Counted from the stretch's first letter, positions 16,975 to 25,796 are shown. The stretch is 64,000 nt of DNA from Streptomyces sp. NBC_00250 (GCF_036192275.1 NZ_CP108088.1:6945501-7009500); one strand, 5' to 3'. Notes: a model not told the origin generated them from the letters alone. Translations and numbers: made by a program.

Positions 16975-18573
16975 GTGATCACCGCTTCCGGCATCGAGCT
17001 GCGCGCCGGCGCCCGAGTCCTCATCGAGTCCGCTTCCTTCCGCGTCGCCAAGGGCGACCGCATCGGCCTCGTCGGTCGCAACGGAGCGGGCAAGACCACC
17101 CTCACCAAGTGCCTCGCGGGCGAGGGCGTCCCCGCCGCCGGCCAGATCGCCCGCTCCGGCGAGGTCGGCTACCTCCCGCAGGACCCGCGCACCGGCGACC
17201 TCGACGTGCTGGCCCGCGACCGCATCCTCTCCGCCCGCGGCCTCGACGTCCTCCTCAAGAAGATGCGGATGAACGAGGAGCGCATCGCCACCGGCGCCGG
17301 TGCCACCCGCGACAAGGCGATGCGGCAGTACGAGCGCCAGGAGACCGAGTTCCTGACCAAGGGCGGTTACGCGGCCGAGGCCGAGGCCTCCACCATCGCC
17401 GCCGCCCTGGGTCTGCCCGACCGGGTCCTCGGCCAGCCGCTGCACACCCTCTCCGGTGGTCAGCGCCGCCGCGTCGAGCTCGCCCGGATCCTCTTCTCGG
17501 ACGCCGACACGCTCCTGCTCGACGAGCCGACCAACCACCTCGACGCCGACTCCATCGTCTGGCTGCGCGACTACCTGAAGAGCTACCGCGGCGGCTTCAT
17601 CGTGATCTCTCACGACGTCGACCTCGTCGAGACCGTGGTCAACAAGGTCTTCTATCTGGACGCCAACCGCTCCACGATCGACGTCTACAACATGGGCTGG
17701 AAGCTCTACCAGCAGCAGCGCGAGGCCGACGAGAAGCGCCGCAAGCGCGAGCGCCAGAACGCCGAGAAGAAGGCCGCCGCCCTCAACTCGCAGGCCGACA
17801 AGATGCGCGCCAAGGCCACCAAGACCGTGGCCGCGCAGAACATGGCCAAGCGCGCCGAGCGACTGCTCTCCGGCCTGGAGGCGGTGCGCGCCTCCGACAA
17901 GGTCGCGAAGCTCCGCTTCCCCGACCCCGCTCCCTGCGGCAAGACCCCGCTGACGGCCGAGGGACTCTCCAAGTCCTACGGCTCGCTCGAAATCTTCACG
18001 GATGTGGATCTCGCGATCGACAAGGGCTCCCGCGTCGTCATCCTCGGCCTCAACGGCGCGGGCAAGACCACGCTGCTCCGGCTGCTCGCCGGCGCCGAGA
18101 AGCCCGACACCGGAGACGTGACCCCGGGCCACGGCCTCAAGCTCGGCTACTACGCCCAGGAGCACGAGACGCTCGACCCCGAGCGCAGCGTCCTGGAGAA
18201 CATGCGCTCGGCCGCGCCGGACCTCGACCTCGTCCAGGTCCGCAAGACCCTCGGCTCCTTCCTCTTCTCCGGCGACGACGTCGACAAGCCGGCCGGGGTC
18301 CTCTCCGGCGGCGAGAAGACCCGTCTGGCCCTGGCCACCCTGGTCGTCTCCTCGGCGAACGTGCTGCTCCTCGACGAGCCCACCAACAACCTCGACCCGG
18401 CGAGCCGCGAGGAGATCCTCGGGGCCCTGCGCACCTACAAGGGCGCCGTCGTCCTGGTCACCCACGACGAGGGCGCGGTCGACGCGCTGGAGCCGGAGCG
18501 GATCATCCTGCTCCCGGACGGCGTCGAGGACCTGTGGGGCCCGGACTACGCGGACCTGGTGGCGCTGGCCTGA
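16975..18573 (+). CDS. ABC-F family ATPase (translation factor type)
   Basis: 532-residue soluble protein with two ABC nucleotide-binding domains and no membrane spans. Walker A motifs are GRNGAGKTT (near residue 40) and GLNGAGKTT (second half). Signature motifs are LSGGQRRRVELA and LSGGEKTRLALA, each followed by LLLDEPTNHLD or LLLDEPTNNLD. The charged linker between the domains (READEKRRKRERQNAEKK) is the P-site tRNA-interaction region of ABC-F proteins such as EttA/Uup. ABC-F members act on ribosomes, as housekeeping factors or in antibiotic protection. Context here suggests housekeeping. GTG start with GGAG 7 nt upstream. Confidence 0.92.
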   Translation: MITASGIELRAGARVLIESASFRVAKGDRIGLVGRNGAGKTTLTKCLAGEGVPAAGQIARSGEVGYLPQDPRTGDLDVLARDRILSARGLDVLLKKMRMNEERIATGAGATRDKAMRQYERQETEFLTKGGYAAEAEASTIAAALGLPDRVLGQPLHTLSGGQRRRVELARILFSDADTLLLDEPTNHLDADSIVWLRDYLKSYRGGFIVISHDVDLVETVVNKVFYLDANRSTIDVYNMGWKLYQQQREADEKRRKRERQNAEKKAAALNSQADKMRAKATKTVAAQNMAKRAERLLSGLEAVRASDKVAKLRFPDPAPCGKTPLTAEGLSKSYGSLEIFTDVDLAIDKGSRVVILGLNGAGKTTLLRLLAGAEKPDTGDVTPGHGLKLGYYAQEHETLDPERSVLENMRSAAPDLDLVQVRKTLGSFLFSGDDVDKPAGVLSGGEKTRLALATLVVSSANVLLLDEPTNNLDPASREEILGALRTYKGAVVLVTHDEGAVDALEPERIILLPDGVEDLWGPDYADLVALA

Positions 18574-18644
18574 CCCGGCGGCGCCCCTCGGCGGCCCGGG
18601 AGCGCCCCGGAATCCGCCGGGAGGGCCCCCGAGCGGCCCGGAGT

Positions 18645-18682
18645 GATCATTCCGGGCTGGATCATTCGGCTCATGGGTGATC
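18645..18682. promoter_or_regulatory. clustered GATC sites upstream of the Gbn-like gene
   Basis: The intergenic span 18574-18969 (396 bases) has no convincing gene. It contains three GATC tetramers within 38 bases (18645, 18660, 18679), two of them in the near-repeat GATCATTCNGG. A fourth occurs at 18927, 43 nt before the start codon. The S. coelicolor homologue is described as a GATC-binding nucleoid protein, so autoregulation is a reasonable inference. Confidence 0.4.
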
Positions 18683-18969
18683 CTTCATCTGAGTGAGGGC
18701 GTCTCGTACCCCCCGGCGCGGTGCTCTGCCGAATCCTTCCGGCAGGCCCGCGCCGTACGTGTGTTCCCCCTGTATCGCTGACCTGCTGGTTCCCGTGCCC
18801 CACGGTGCGGAGCCGTGTTTCCGGCCCAGCGGAATTCCAGCTTCCGGTCGTGACGAAGGTGCGCTCGTCCACAAACCCGGCGGCATGGACCTTGTCGAAT
18901 GGGTGGCCAGGACGGACGGGAGGGGTGATCATGAGAAGTCCAGAGCGCACTTCCCATGAGGAGGCACGG

Positions 18970-19191
18970 GTGGCCGAGACTCTGAAGAAGGGCAGCCGGG
19001 TGACCGGCGCCGCGCGCGACAAGCTCGCGGCAGACCTGAAGAAGAAGTACGACTCCGGTGCGAGTATCCGGGCGCTGGCCGAGGAAACGGGCCGCTCCTA
19101 CGGATTCGTCCACCGGATGCTCAGCGAGTCCGGAGTCACGCTGCGTGGACGCGGCGGAGCGACACGGGGCAAGAAAGCCGCCTCGGCCTGA
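18970..19191 (+). CDS. gbn: Gbn-like small GATC-binding nucleoid-associated protein
   Basis: 73-residue basic protein. A helix-turn-helix occupies roughly residues 27-50 (ASIRALAEETGRSYGFVHRM), flanked by lysine-rich ends (LKKGSRVTGAARDK and GGATRGKKAASA). It matches my memory of SCO1839/Gbn of S. coelicolor, a small nucleoid-associated protein influencing development and antibiotic production. The GTG start has an excellent GAGGAGG 5 nt upstream. The frame is open further upstream but without a credible start. Confidence 0.88.
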   Translation: MAETLKKGSRVTGAARDKLAADLKKKYDSGASIRALAEETGRSYGFVHRMLSESGVTLRGRGGATRGKKAASA

Positions 19192-19323
19192 CATCGGGAC
19201 GCCTCGACCGGGCCACCGGGTCTCTCGGTGGCCACCCGGTCGGTCTTCGTGCCGGCCAGGTGGTTACTGTGCAGTCACTTAGCATTTCGCATGCAGTGCT
19301 GCACCGTAATCGGAGGCGCCCCC

Positions 19324-20124
19324 ATGACTACGCTCGACGACTCTGAGCTCGTATTCGACAAGGACGGTGTACGGCTCACCGTCGAGGACGCCGTTGCCAC
19401 GGTGACCCTGACCAATCCGGCGAAGCGCAACGCTCAGTCTCCCGCTCTGTGGCGGGCGTTGACAGAAGCCGGCCGGTCGTTGCCCGGCAGCGTGCGGGTC
19501 GTCGTCCTGCGCGGCGAGGGAAAGTCCTTCTCCGCCGGACTCGACCGGCAGGCGTTCACGCCCGAGGGCTTCGACGGAGAGCCGTCCTTCATCGATCTCG
19601 CGCGCGGTTCCGACGAGAACCTCGACGCGGTCATCGCCGAGTACCAGGAGGCGTTCACCTGGTGGCGCCGTAGCGACCTCGTGTCGATCGCGGCCGTCCA
19701 GGGGCACGCCATCGGCGCGGGCTTCCAGCTCGCCCTCGCCTGCGACCTGCGGGTCGTCGCCGAGGACGTGCAGTTCGCCATGCGCGAGACCAGCCTGGGC
19801 CTCGTCCCGGACCTGACCGGGACGCACCCGCTCGTCTCGCTCGTCGGCTACGCCCGCGCGCTGGAGATCTGCGCCACCGGGCGCTTCGTCCACGCCGAGG
19901 AGGCCGAGCGCATCGGTCTCGCCAACCTGTCCGTGCCCGTCGACGAGCTCGACGCGGCGGTACGGGACCTCGGCGCCGCCCTGCTCGCGGCGCCGCGCGA
20001 CGCGGTCACCGAGACCAAGGCGCTCCTCCAGGCTGCCTCCGGCCGCTCGTACGAGGAGCAGCGCACCGCCGAGCGCGCCGCCCAGGCCCGCCGCCTGCGC
20101 GACCTCGCGGGCCTCGGCGACTGA
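19324..20124 (+). CDS. enoyl-CoA hydratase/isomerase family protein
   Basis: 266-residue crotonase-fold protein. It has the KSFSAGLDRQ loop (CoA/oxyanion, usually SAG.D), a second oxyanion segment VQGHAIGAGFQLALACD, and RETSLGLVPD with Glu retained at the first catalytic position. The C-terminal helix KALLQAASGRSYEEQRTAE is typical of hydratases. It could act in fatty acid or amino acid catabolism; the substrate is unknown. The ATG start has GGAGG 8 nt upstream. Confidence 0.9.
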   Translation: MTTLDDSELVFDKDGVRLTVEDAVATVTLTNPAKRNAQSPALWRALTEAGRSLPGSVRVVVLRGEGKSFSAGLDRQAFTPEGFDGEPSFIDLARGSDENLDAVIAEYQEAFTWWRRSDLVSIAAVQGHAIGAGFQLALACDLRVVAEDVQFAMRETSLGLVPDLTGTHPLVSLVGYARALEICATGRFVHAEEAERIGLANLSVPVDELDAAVRDLGAALLAAPRDAVTETKALLQAASGRSYEEQRTAERAAQARRLRDLAGLGD

Positions 20125-20128
20125 CGTC

Positions 20129-20776
20129 CTAGCGCAGTTCCGACACCACGACCGTGACCGCGTCCGCCTCCGGGGTGGCCGCGGTCACGGCCGCGCGCAC
20201 GGCGCGGGCCACGTCCAGGGGGCGGGCCCCGGCGGTCACCGCCAGTTCCACCCGCACCCCGTCGGGTCCCCGGCGCACCGGCGGGCCCAGCGCGTCCGTC
20301 ACCCCCGCGACACCCGGCACCCCGAGCGCCGTGAGCGCCGCGGGATCGTCCGTCGCCGGTGAGGTGAGGCCCGGCGGGGGTGTCGCACCCGCGTCCGGCT
20401 GCGGCGGCGCCGCGTCGAGCAGGTCCGTCACCCGCAGGTCCACGGCCCCGACCACGAGCCCGATCCCGTCCTCGGCGGCGGTGAGCAGCACCGCCCGCAG
20501 CTCCTCGGCGAGCTCCGGCAGAGGCCGTCCGGCGATCGCGCCGAACGAGGCCGTGACGAGCAGGGCACCCGCTTCCGGCTCTCCGGCCGTGTCCGCCGGA
20601 CCGATCCGCAGCTTGCCCGGCACCACGCCCCGTACGTCCGCGGCCGCCCGGCCCAGTACCCCGCGCACCGCCCGCTCGGTGATCCAGGCCCCCTCCGCCG
20701 CCGCTCCGAGCGGCAGCAGCCTGCCCGGGGCGAGGCGGTCCCGGACCGCCGCCGTCCAACCCTCAGCCGTCGTCAT
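20129..20776 (-). CDS. Asp23-cluster-associated protein of unknown function
   Basis: 215 residues with no signal peptide or membrane span. The C-terminal third (GVRVELAVTAGARPLDVARA...TVVVSELR) resembles the alternating strand/helix pattern of Asp23/Gls24 domains. The middle carries a Pro/Ala-rich insert. It lies divergent from, and 93 nt from, the first Asp23 gene, so it probably belongs to that cluster. Some Streptomyces annotations name this family after nucleopolyhedrovirus P10, which is not informative. Function is unassigned. Confidence 0.75.
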   Translation of the reverse strand: MTTAEGWTAAVRDRLAPGRLLPLGAAAEGAWITERAVRGVLGRAAADVRGVVPGKLRIGPADTAGEPEAGALLVTASFGAIAGRPLPELAEELRAVLLTAAEDGIGLVVGAVDLRVTDLLDAAPPQPDAGATPPPGLTSPATDDPAALTALGVPGVAGVTDALGPPVRRGPDGVRVELAVTAGARPLDVARAVRAAVTAATPEADAVTVVVSELR

Positions 20777-20869
20777 TGCCCCAGCCTGCCGTATCCCCGG
20801 GGCGGAACGGGGTAACCGCCCTTAGTGTGGGCGAAGAACCCCGAATTAACCCAGAAGGGGCGAAATCTG

Positions 20870-21346
20870 ATGGCGGACACCACTCACACCGGCGACTCCT
20901 CGACCGACGAACCGCGCCGCACCTCGGTCACCAAACGGGGCGGCGGCGACCCGGCCTCCCGGGGCCGGACCACGATCGCCGACGGCGTCGTCGAGAAGAT
21001 CGCCGGTCTGGCCGCCCGCGATGTCGTCGGCGTCCATGCGATGGGCAGCGGGATCTCCCGCACCTTCGGCGCCGTACGCGACCGGGTGCCCGGCGGGGGC
21101 GGCGGCAAGTCCAGCGTCACCCGTGGCGTGAAGGCCGAGGTCGGCGAGGTGCAGACCGCGCTCGACCTGGAGATCGTCGTCGACTACGGCGTCTCCATCG
21201 CCGACGTCACCGGCGACGTCCGCGAGAACGTCATCGCGGCCGTCGAGCGGATGACCGGACTGGAGGTCGTCGAGGTCAACATCGCGGTCAGCGACGTGAA
21301 ACTGCCCGACGAAGAGGACGAGGAGCCGGAGTCACGGCTCCAGTAG
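20870..21346 (+). CDS. Asp23/Gls24 family envelope-stress protein (first copy)
   Basis: 158 residues. A hydrophilic N-terminus is followed by one Asp23 domain starting GRTTIADGVVEKIAGLAARD, with DLEIVVDYGVSIADVTGDVRENV and an acidic tail. Asp23 proteins are soluble and are tethered to the membrane by AmaP in Gram-positive bacteria. ATG 20870 follows AGAAGGGG at 9 nt. It heads a five-gene plus-strand run ending with amaP. Confidence 0.88.
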   Translation: MADTTHTGDSSTDEPRRTSVTKRGGGDPASRGRTTIADGVVEKIAGLAARDVVGVHAMGSGISRTFGAVRDRVPGGGGGKSSVTRGVKAEVGEVQTALDLEIVVDYGVSIADVTGDVRENVIAAVERMTGLEVVEVNIAVSDVKLPDEEDEEPESRLQ

Positions 21347-21398
21347 CCGCTGACAGCTGCACACAGGGGGCTCAGGAGGACTCGGAAAGGGGTCAGGA

Positions 21399-21590
21399 AT
21401 GAGCATGGCAGTGGTCGGCCTGGTGGCCGGCATGGCTCTCGGCTTCGCCGGATACTTCGGCGGCTTCGGAGCGTTTGTGCTGGTCGCGGCCTTGGGAGGG
21501 ATCGGCTTCGTGGCCGGCCGCTTCCTCGACGGCGACCTCGAACCCGGCGACCTCTTCCGGGGCCGCGACCGCGGCGACCGGCCCCGGTGA
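21399..21590 (+). CDS. small two-helix membrane protein of the Asp23 cluster
   Basis: 63 residues with two hydrophobic helices (about 3-20 and 24-40; GMALGFAGYFGGFGAFVLVA) and a charged C-terminus rich in Asp and Arg. It is preceded by a good GAAAGGGG-like site. Its position between two Asp23 genes suggests a DUF2273-like membrane partner, which is inference. Confidence 0.8.
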   Translation: MSMAVVGLVAGMALGFAGYFGGFGAFVLVAALGGIGFVAGRFLDGDLEPGDLFRGRDRGDRPR

Positions 21591-21596
21591 CCCGGG

Positions 21597-21956
21597 GTGG
21601 CCGCTGACCTTGCCTCCCGGGACCCCGTGCGGGACCGGGGGGCCACATCGATCGCCGACCGGGTCGTCGCGAAGATCGCCGCCCAGGCGGCGAGGGAGGC
21701 CGTGGGCACCGTCCCCCGGGGCGGCTCGAAGCCGCACGCCTCCGTCGTCGTCCACCGGGACGTCGCCCGGGTCGCGGTGAGCCTCGACCTCGACTACCCC
21801 ACCGACATCGGACGCCGGTGCGGGGCCGTTCGGAGCCGGGTCCGCACCCAGGTGGAGGAGCTGGTGGGCATGGAGGTCCACGAGGTCACCGTCCACGTGG
21901 AACGCCTCCACTCCCCGCTCACCCGCCAGGCCACCCCGAGGGACCGCCTGTCATGA
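21597..21956 (+). CDS. Asp23/Gls24 family protein (second copy)
   Basis: 119 residues with a shorter Asp23 domain: GATSIADRVVAKIAAQAARE, RVAVSLDLDYPTDIGRRC and a VEELVGMEVHEVTVHVERL end. It aligns well by eye with the first copy. GTG 21597 follows 6 nt after the preceding stop. The 3' end overlaps the next ATG (ATGA), implying coupled translation. Confidence 0.82.
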   Translation: MAADLASRDPVRDRGATSIADRVVAKIAAQAAREAVGTVPRGGSKPHASVVVHRDVARVAVSLDLDYPTDIGRRCGAVRSRVRTQVEELVGMEVHEVTVHVERLHSPLTRQATPRDRLS

Positions 21957-22594
21957 CGACCCCACCGGAACCCGCGCCCGACGCCCGCGCCGAGCCGACC
22001 GGCCCGGCCCCCGGCGGCGTCCCCGTCCTGGCCGACGCCGCCCCCACACCCCCGGTCCGCCGCTTCTGGGCCGTCCGCCGCATCCCGGCCGGCGTACTCG
22101 CGGCCCTGGTCCTCGGCGGCGCCGGGCTCCTCCTCTACGACGTGGCGGCCGTCCGGGCCGACCGCACCGCCATGGCCTGGCGGCGGGAGCTGGCCGACGG
22201 CCTCTCGACCCGGCCGCTCGACGACACCTGGGTCGTGGTCGGCGCGGCCGTCGCGGTCGTCCTCGGCATCTGGCTCCTGATCCTGGCCGCGACCCCCGGC
22301 CTGCGCGCCGTCCTCCCGATGCGCCGCGAACACGCCGACGTACGCGCCGGACTCGACCGGGAGGCCGCGGCCCTCGCCCTGCGGGACCGCGCCATGGAGG
22401 TCTCCGGGGTGCAGGCCGTCCGGGTGCGGATGGGCCGCACCAAGGTGTCGGTGAGGGCCGCCTCGCACTTCCGGGCGCTCGACGAGGTCCGCACCGACGT
22501 GGAGACCGCCCTCGCCACGGGCATCGACGAGCTGGGTCTCGCCCACCCGCCCGCGCTGACGGTACGGGTGGCCCGGCCGCCCAGGAAGAAGTGA
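21953..22594 (+). CDS. DUF6286-type membrane protein of the Asp23 cluster
   Basis: 213 residues. A Pro/Ala-rich cytoplasmic start is followed by two transmembrane helices (about 47-65 and 90-112) and a C-terminal soluble region resembling an Asp23-like fold (AMEVSGVQAVRVRMGRTKVSVRA). It overlaps the previous gene by 4 nt and precedes amaP, so it is likely another membrane anchor or adaptor for the Asp23 proteins. The DUF assignment is from memory. Confidence 0.78.
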   Translation: MTTPPEPAPDARAEPTGPAPGGVPVLADAAPTPPVRRFWAVRRIPAGVLAALVLGGAGLLLYDVAAVRADRTAMAWRRELADGLSTRPLDDTWVVVGAAVAVVLGIWLLILAATPGLRAVLPMRREHADVRAGLDREAAALALRDRAMEVSGVQAVRVRMGRTKVSVRAASHFRALDEVRTDVETALATGIDELGLAHPPALTVRVARPPRKK

Positions 22595-22620
22595 GCCATG
22601 AGCCAGGAAGCGGTGATCCG

Positions 22621-23208
22621 GTGAGGGTGGTCCTCCGGCGCGTCAACCGCGCCCTGCTCGGGCTTGCCGGGCTGCTCCTCGTCATCGGCGGCGGAGCGGT
22701 CCTCGCCGCCGCCCTCGACCTCTCCGTACCGTCCTGGTGGCCCTGGTCGGGCCCCTCGGACGTGCTGCTCTCCACCGCCGACCGGCAGCGATGGCGCGAG
22801 GAGGGCTGGTGGTGGCCGGTGGTCATCGCCGTCCTCGGGCTCGTCGTCCTGCTCGCCCTGTGGTGGCTGCTCGCCCAGTTCCGGCGGGCCCGGCTCGCCG
22901 AGGTCGTCGTCGACAGCGGCGACGGCGAGGAGGCGATCCTGCGCGGCCGGGCCCTGGAAGGCGTCCTGGAGGCGGACGCCGCGGCCCAGGAGGGCGTGGC
23001 CCGGGCCCGGGTCTCCCTCACGGGCCGGCGCGGCGCCCCCCGTACCCGCGTCGCGCTCCTCCTGGAGCCGTACGCCTCCCCGGGCGATGCCCTGAACACG
23101 CTCAGCACCCAGGCACTCGCCCACGCGCGCGCCTCCACGGGCCTGTCCGCCCTGCCCACCGAGGCGCGCCTGCGGGCCGTGAAGCACCGGGCCCGCAGGG
23201 TCAGCTGA
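22621..23208 (+). CDS. amaP: AmaP-like membrane anchor of Asp23
   Basis: 195 residues with two N-terminal transmembrane helices (about 12-32 and 65-88), separated by a Trp-rich outer loop (SWWPWSGPS), and a soluble C-terminal Asp23-like domain. The layout matches the alkaline-shock membrane anchor protein AmaP. I chose GTG 22621 with AGGAAG about 10 nt upstream. GTG 22591 overlapping the previous stop (GTGA) is an alternative adding ten residues. It ends 3 nt from the convergent SDR gene. Confidence 0.82.
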   Translation: MRVVLRRVNRALLGLAGLLLVIGGGAVLAAALDLSVPSWWPWSGPSDVLLSTADRQRWREEGWWWPVVIAVLGLVVLLALWWLLAQFRRARLAEVVVDSGDGEEAILRGRALEGVLEADAAAQEGVARARVSLTGRRGAPRTRVALLLEPYASPGDALNTLSTQALAHARASTGLSALPTEARLRAVKHRARRVS

Positions 23209-23211
23209 GGG

Positions 23212-23967
23212 TCAGAAGCCGCTGCGCGCCCCGCCGTCCACCGGGAGCATCAGGCCCGTCAGGTAGGAGGCGGCCGGCGACAGCAGGAAGGCCGCCGTCC
23301 GCCCGAACTCCGCCGGGGTGCCGTAGCGGCGCAGCGGGATCGTGGCCTCGTTGGCCGCCCGGGAGGCGTCCGCGTCGCCGGAGAGGGCGTCGAGGGACCG
23401 CACCCGGTCGGTGTCGATCCGGCTCGGCAGCAGCCCGACGACCCGCACACCGCGTGGTCCCAGGTCGTTGGCGAGGGACTTCGCGAAGCCGGCGAGACCC
23501 GGGCGCAGTCCGTTGGAGATGGTCAGACCGGCGATCGGCTCGTGGACCGAACCGGACAGGACGAAGCCGATGACGCCGCCCTCTCCGAGCGTCTCGGCGG
23601 CCGCGCGGGCCAGCCGTACGGCGCCGAGGAAGACGGTGTCGAAGGCGGCCGCCCACTGCTCGTCGGTGTTGTCCGCCGCGAAACCGGGGGCGGGACCGCC
23701 CACGCTGATCAGGACACCGTCGAAGCCGCCGAACCGCGCCCGCGCCTCGGCGATGAGCCGCGCCGGGGTCCCCGGGTCGGTGTTGTCCGCGGCGATCCCG
23801 GACGCGCCCGGCCCCAGCTCGGCCACGGCCTCGGCGACGGTCTTCTCCTCGCGCCCGGTGACGAGCACCTTGGCCCCCTCGGCGAGCAGCGCCTCTGCGG
23901 AGGCCCGCCCGAGCCCCCGCGTCGCCCCGGTCACCACGTACACACGGTCCTTCAGTCCAAGATCCAT
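23212..23967 (-). CDS. atypical short-chain dehydrogenase/reductase family protein
   Basis: 251-residue Rossmann-fold SDR with a complete NAD(P) motif (TGATRGLGRA) and a C-terminal VDGGARSGF. The catalytic Tyr-x-x-x-Lys is absent: after SGSVHEP the sequence reads IAGLTISNGLRPGLAGFAK where Y and K are expected. This SN-x-LRP variant occurs in a distinct SDR subgroup. The reaction is unknown, and catalysis, if any, must differ from classical SDRs. It starts 5 nt before the end of the GH15 gene region and is probably co-transcribed with it. Confidence 0.85.
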   Translation of the reverse strand: MDLGLKDRVYVVTGATRGLGRASAEALLAEGAKVLVTGREEKTVAEAVAELGPGASGIAADNTDPGTPARLIAEARARFGGFDGVLISVGGPAPGFAADNTDEQWAAAFDTVFLGAVRLARAAAETLGEGGVIGFVLSGSVHEPIAGLTISNGLRPGLAGFAKSLANDLGPRGVRVVGLLPSRIDTDRVRSLDALSGDADASRAANEATIPLRRYGTPAEFGRTAAFLLSPAASYLTGLMLPVDGGARSGF

Positions 23968-23971
23968 GGCC

Positions 23972-25762
23972 CTATCCTGCCGGGTCCTGATCCTCGCCTG
24001 CCAGTGCGAGCGCCGTGCCCACCAGGCCGATGTGGCTGAAGGCCTGCGGGAAGTTGCCCAGCTGGCGGCCGGTCACCGGGTCGTACTCCTCCGCGAGGAG
24101 GCCCACGTCGTTGCTCAGGGCCACGAGGCTCTCGAACAGCTCCCGGGCCTCGTCGGGCCTGCCGGTCAGCCGGAGCGCGTCCGCGAGCCAGAAGGAGCAG
24201 ACCAGGAAGGTGCCCTCCTGGCCCGGCAGGCCGTCCACCGCGCCCGAGTCGGCGCTGTAGCGGCGGACGTAGCCGCCGTGCATCAGCTCCGCCCGTACGG
24301 CGTCCACCGTGCCCACCACCCGGGGGTCGTCCGGCGGCAGGAAGCCGACCTGCGGGATCAGCAGGGTCGCCGCGTCCAGTTCCGCCGAGCCGTACGACTG
24401 GGTGAAGGTGTTCCGGACGGGGTCGTAGGCCCTGGCGCACACCTGCGCGTGGATCTCGTCCCGCATCGTCCGCCACCGTGCCGCGTCCCCCGGCAGCGAG
24501 GGGTCCGCCTCCAGGGTGCGGACCGCCCGGTCGGCCGCCACCCAGGCCATCACCTTCGAGTGGGTGAAGTGGCGGCGCGCGCCCCGCACCTCCCACAGCC
24601 CCTCGTCGGGCTCGCGCCAGGTCGACTCCAGGAAGCCGAGCAGGCTCAGCTGGAGGTTCCAGGCGTGCCGCTCCGCCGGGATCCCGGCCTCACGCGCGCG
24701 GTGGAGCGAGTCCATGACCTCGCCGTACACGTCGAGCTGGAACTGGTCCACCGCCGCGTTCCCGGTGCGTACCGGCGCCGAGTCGGCGTAGCCCCGCAGC
24801 CAGTGCAGGGTGGTCTCGGGGAGCCGGCGCTCCCCGGCGGGCCCGTACATGATCTGCAGGTCGGCCGGGTCGCCGGCGACCGAACGGAGCAGCCAGTCCC
24901 GCCAGGCGCAGGCCTCGTCGACGTATCCGGCGGCGAGCAGCGCGCCGAGGGTGAGGGAGGAGTCGCGCAGCCAGCAGGCGCGGTAGTCCCAGTTCCGTAC
25001 GCCGCCGACCTCCTCCGGCAGGGAGGTGGTGGGGGCGGCCATGATCCCGCCGGTCGGGGCGTACGTGAGGGCCTTGAGGGTGATCAGGGAGCGCAGCACC
25101 GCCTCCCGGTACGGGCCCCGGTAGGTGCAGCGGGCCGACCACTCCCGCCAGTCCGCGAGGGACTGCTCCAGGGCCTCGTAGGGGTCGACGAGGTCGGGGC
25201 GCGGCTCGTGGGAGGGGTGCCAGGTCAGTACGAAGGCCACCTTCTCGCCGGCGGCGACGGTGAACGAGGAGCAGGTGGAGAACTGCTGGCCCCAGGTCTT
25301 CACGGGCGGCTCGCTGCGCAGCCAGACGGAGTCGGGACCGGCGATCGCGACCCGGTGGCCGTCGACGCGGCGCACCCAGGGCACGACGGAGCCGTAGTCG
25401 AAGCGGAGCCGCAGCACGGCGCTCATCTCGACGCTGCCGCTGACGCCCTCCACGATCCGCATCAGATCGGGGGCCTTGTCGCGCTGCGGCATGAAGTCGA
25501 CGACCTTGACCGTGCCCGTACGGGTCTCCCAGAAGGTCTCCAGGACGAGGGAGTCCTCGGCGTACCGGCGGCGGGCGCAGGTCGTGGCGCCCTTGGGGGC
25601 GATCCGCCAGTGGCCGTTGTTCTCGTCGCCGAGGATCGACGCGAAGCAGGCCGCCGAGTCGAAGCGGGGCAGACACAGCCAGTCGACCGATCCGTCGCGG
25701 CCGACGAGCGCGGCGGTCTGGAGATCGCCGATGAGGGCGTAGTCGTCGATACGTTGCGTCAC
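23972..25762 (-). CDS. glycoside hydrolase family 15 protein (glucoamylase/trehalase-like)
   Basis: 596 residues with an N-terminal beta-sandwich region and a C-terminal (alpha/alpha)6 barrel. It begins with the family hallmark YALIGDLQTAALVGRDGSVDWLCLP. The active-site cleft shows VRNWDYRACWLRDSSLTL and the second acidic region LLAEEYDPVTGRQLGNFPQA. There is no signal peptide, so it acts inside the cell. Actinobacterial members include trehalases, and the substrate here is unresolved between trehalose and maltodextrins. Confidence 0.9.
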   Translation of the reverse strand: MTQRIDDYALIGDLQTAALVGRDGSVDWLCLPRFDSAACFASILGDENNGHWRIAPKGATTCARRRYAEDSLVLETFWETRTGTVKVVDFMPQRDKAPDLMRIVEGVSGSVEMSAVLRLRFDYGSVVPWVRRVDGHRVAIAGPDSVWLRSEPPVKTWGQQFSTCSSFTVAAGEKVAFVLTWHPSHEPRPDLVDPYEALEQSLADWREWSARCTYRGPYREAVLRSLITLKALTYAPTGGIMAAPTTSLPEEVGGVRNWDYRACWLRDSSLTLGALLAAGYVDEACAWRDWLLRSVAGDPADLQIMYGPAGERRLPETTLHWLRGYADSAPVRTGNAAVDQFQLDVYGEVMDSLHRAREAGIPAERHAWNLQLSLLGFLESTWREPDEGLWEVRGARRHFTHSKVMAWVAADRAVRTLEADPSLPGDAARWRTMRDEIHAQVCARAYDPVRNTFTQSYGSAELDAATLLIPQVGFLPPDDPRVVGTVDAVRAELMHGGYVRRYSADSGAVDGLPGQEGTFLVCSFWLADALRLTGRPDEARELFESLVALSNDVGLLAEEYDPVTGRQLGNFPQAFSHIGLVGTALALAGEDQDPAG

Positions 25763-25796
25763 GCTTTGGGCTGTTCCCGGAAGCGGTGGCGGTCAA

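Noticed and set aside
18721..18969. N-terminal extension of the Gbn-like gene
   Set aside because: The frame is open, but composition is non-coding-like and the strong GAGGAGG site points to GTG 18970.
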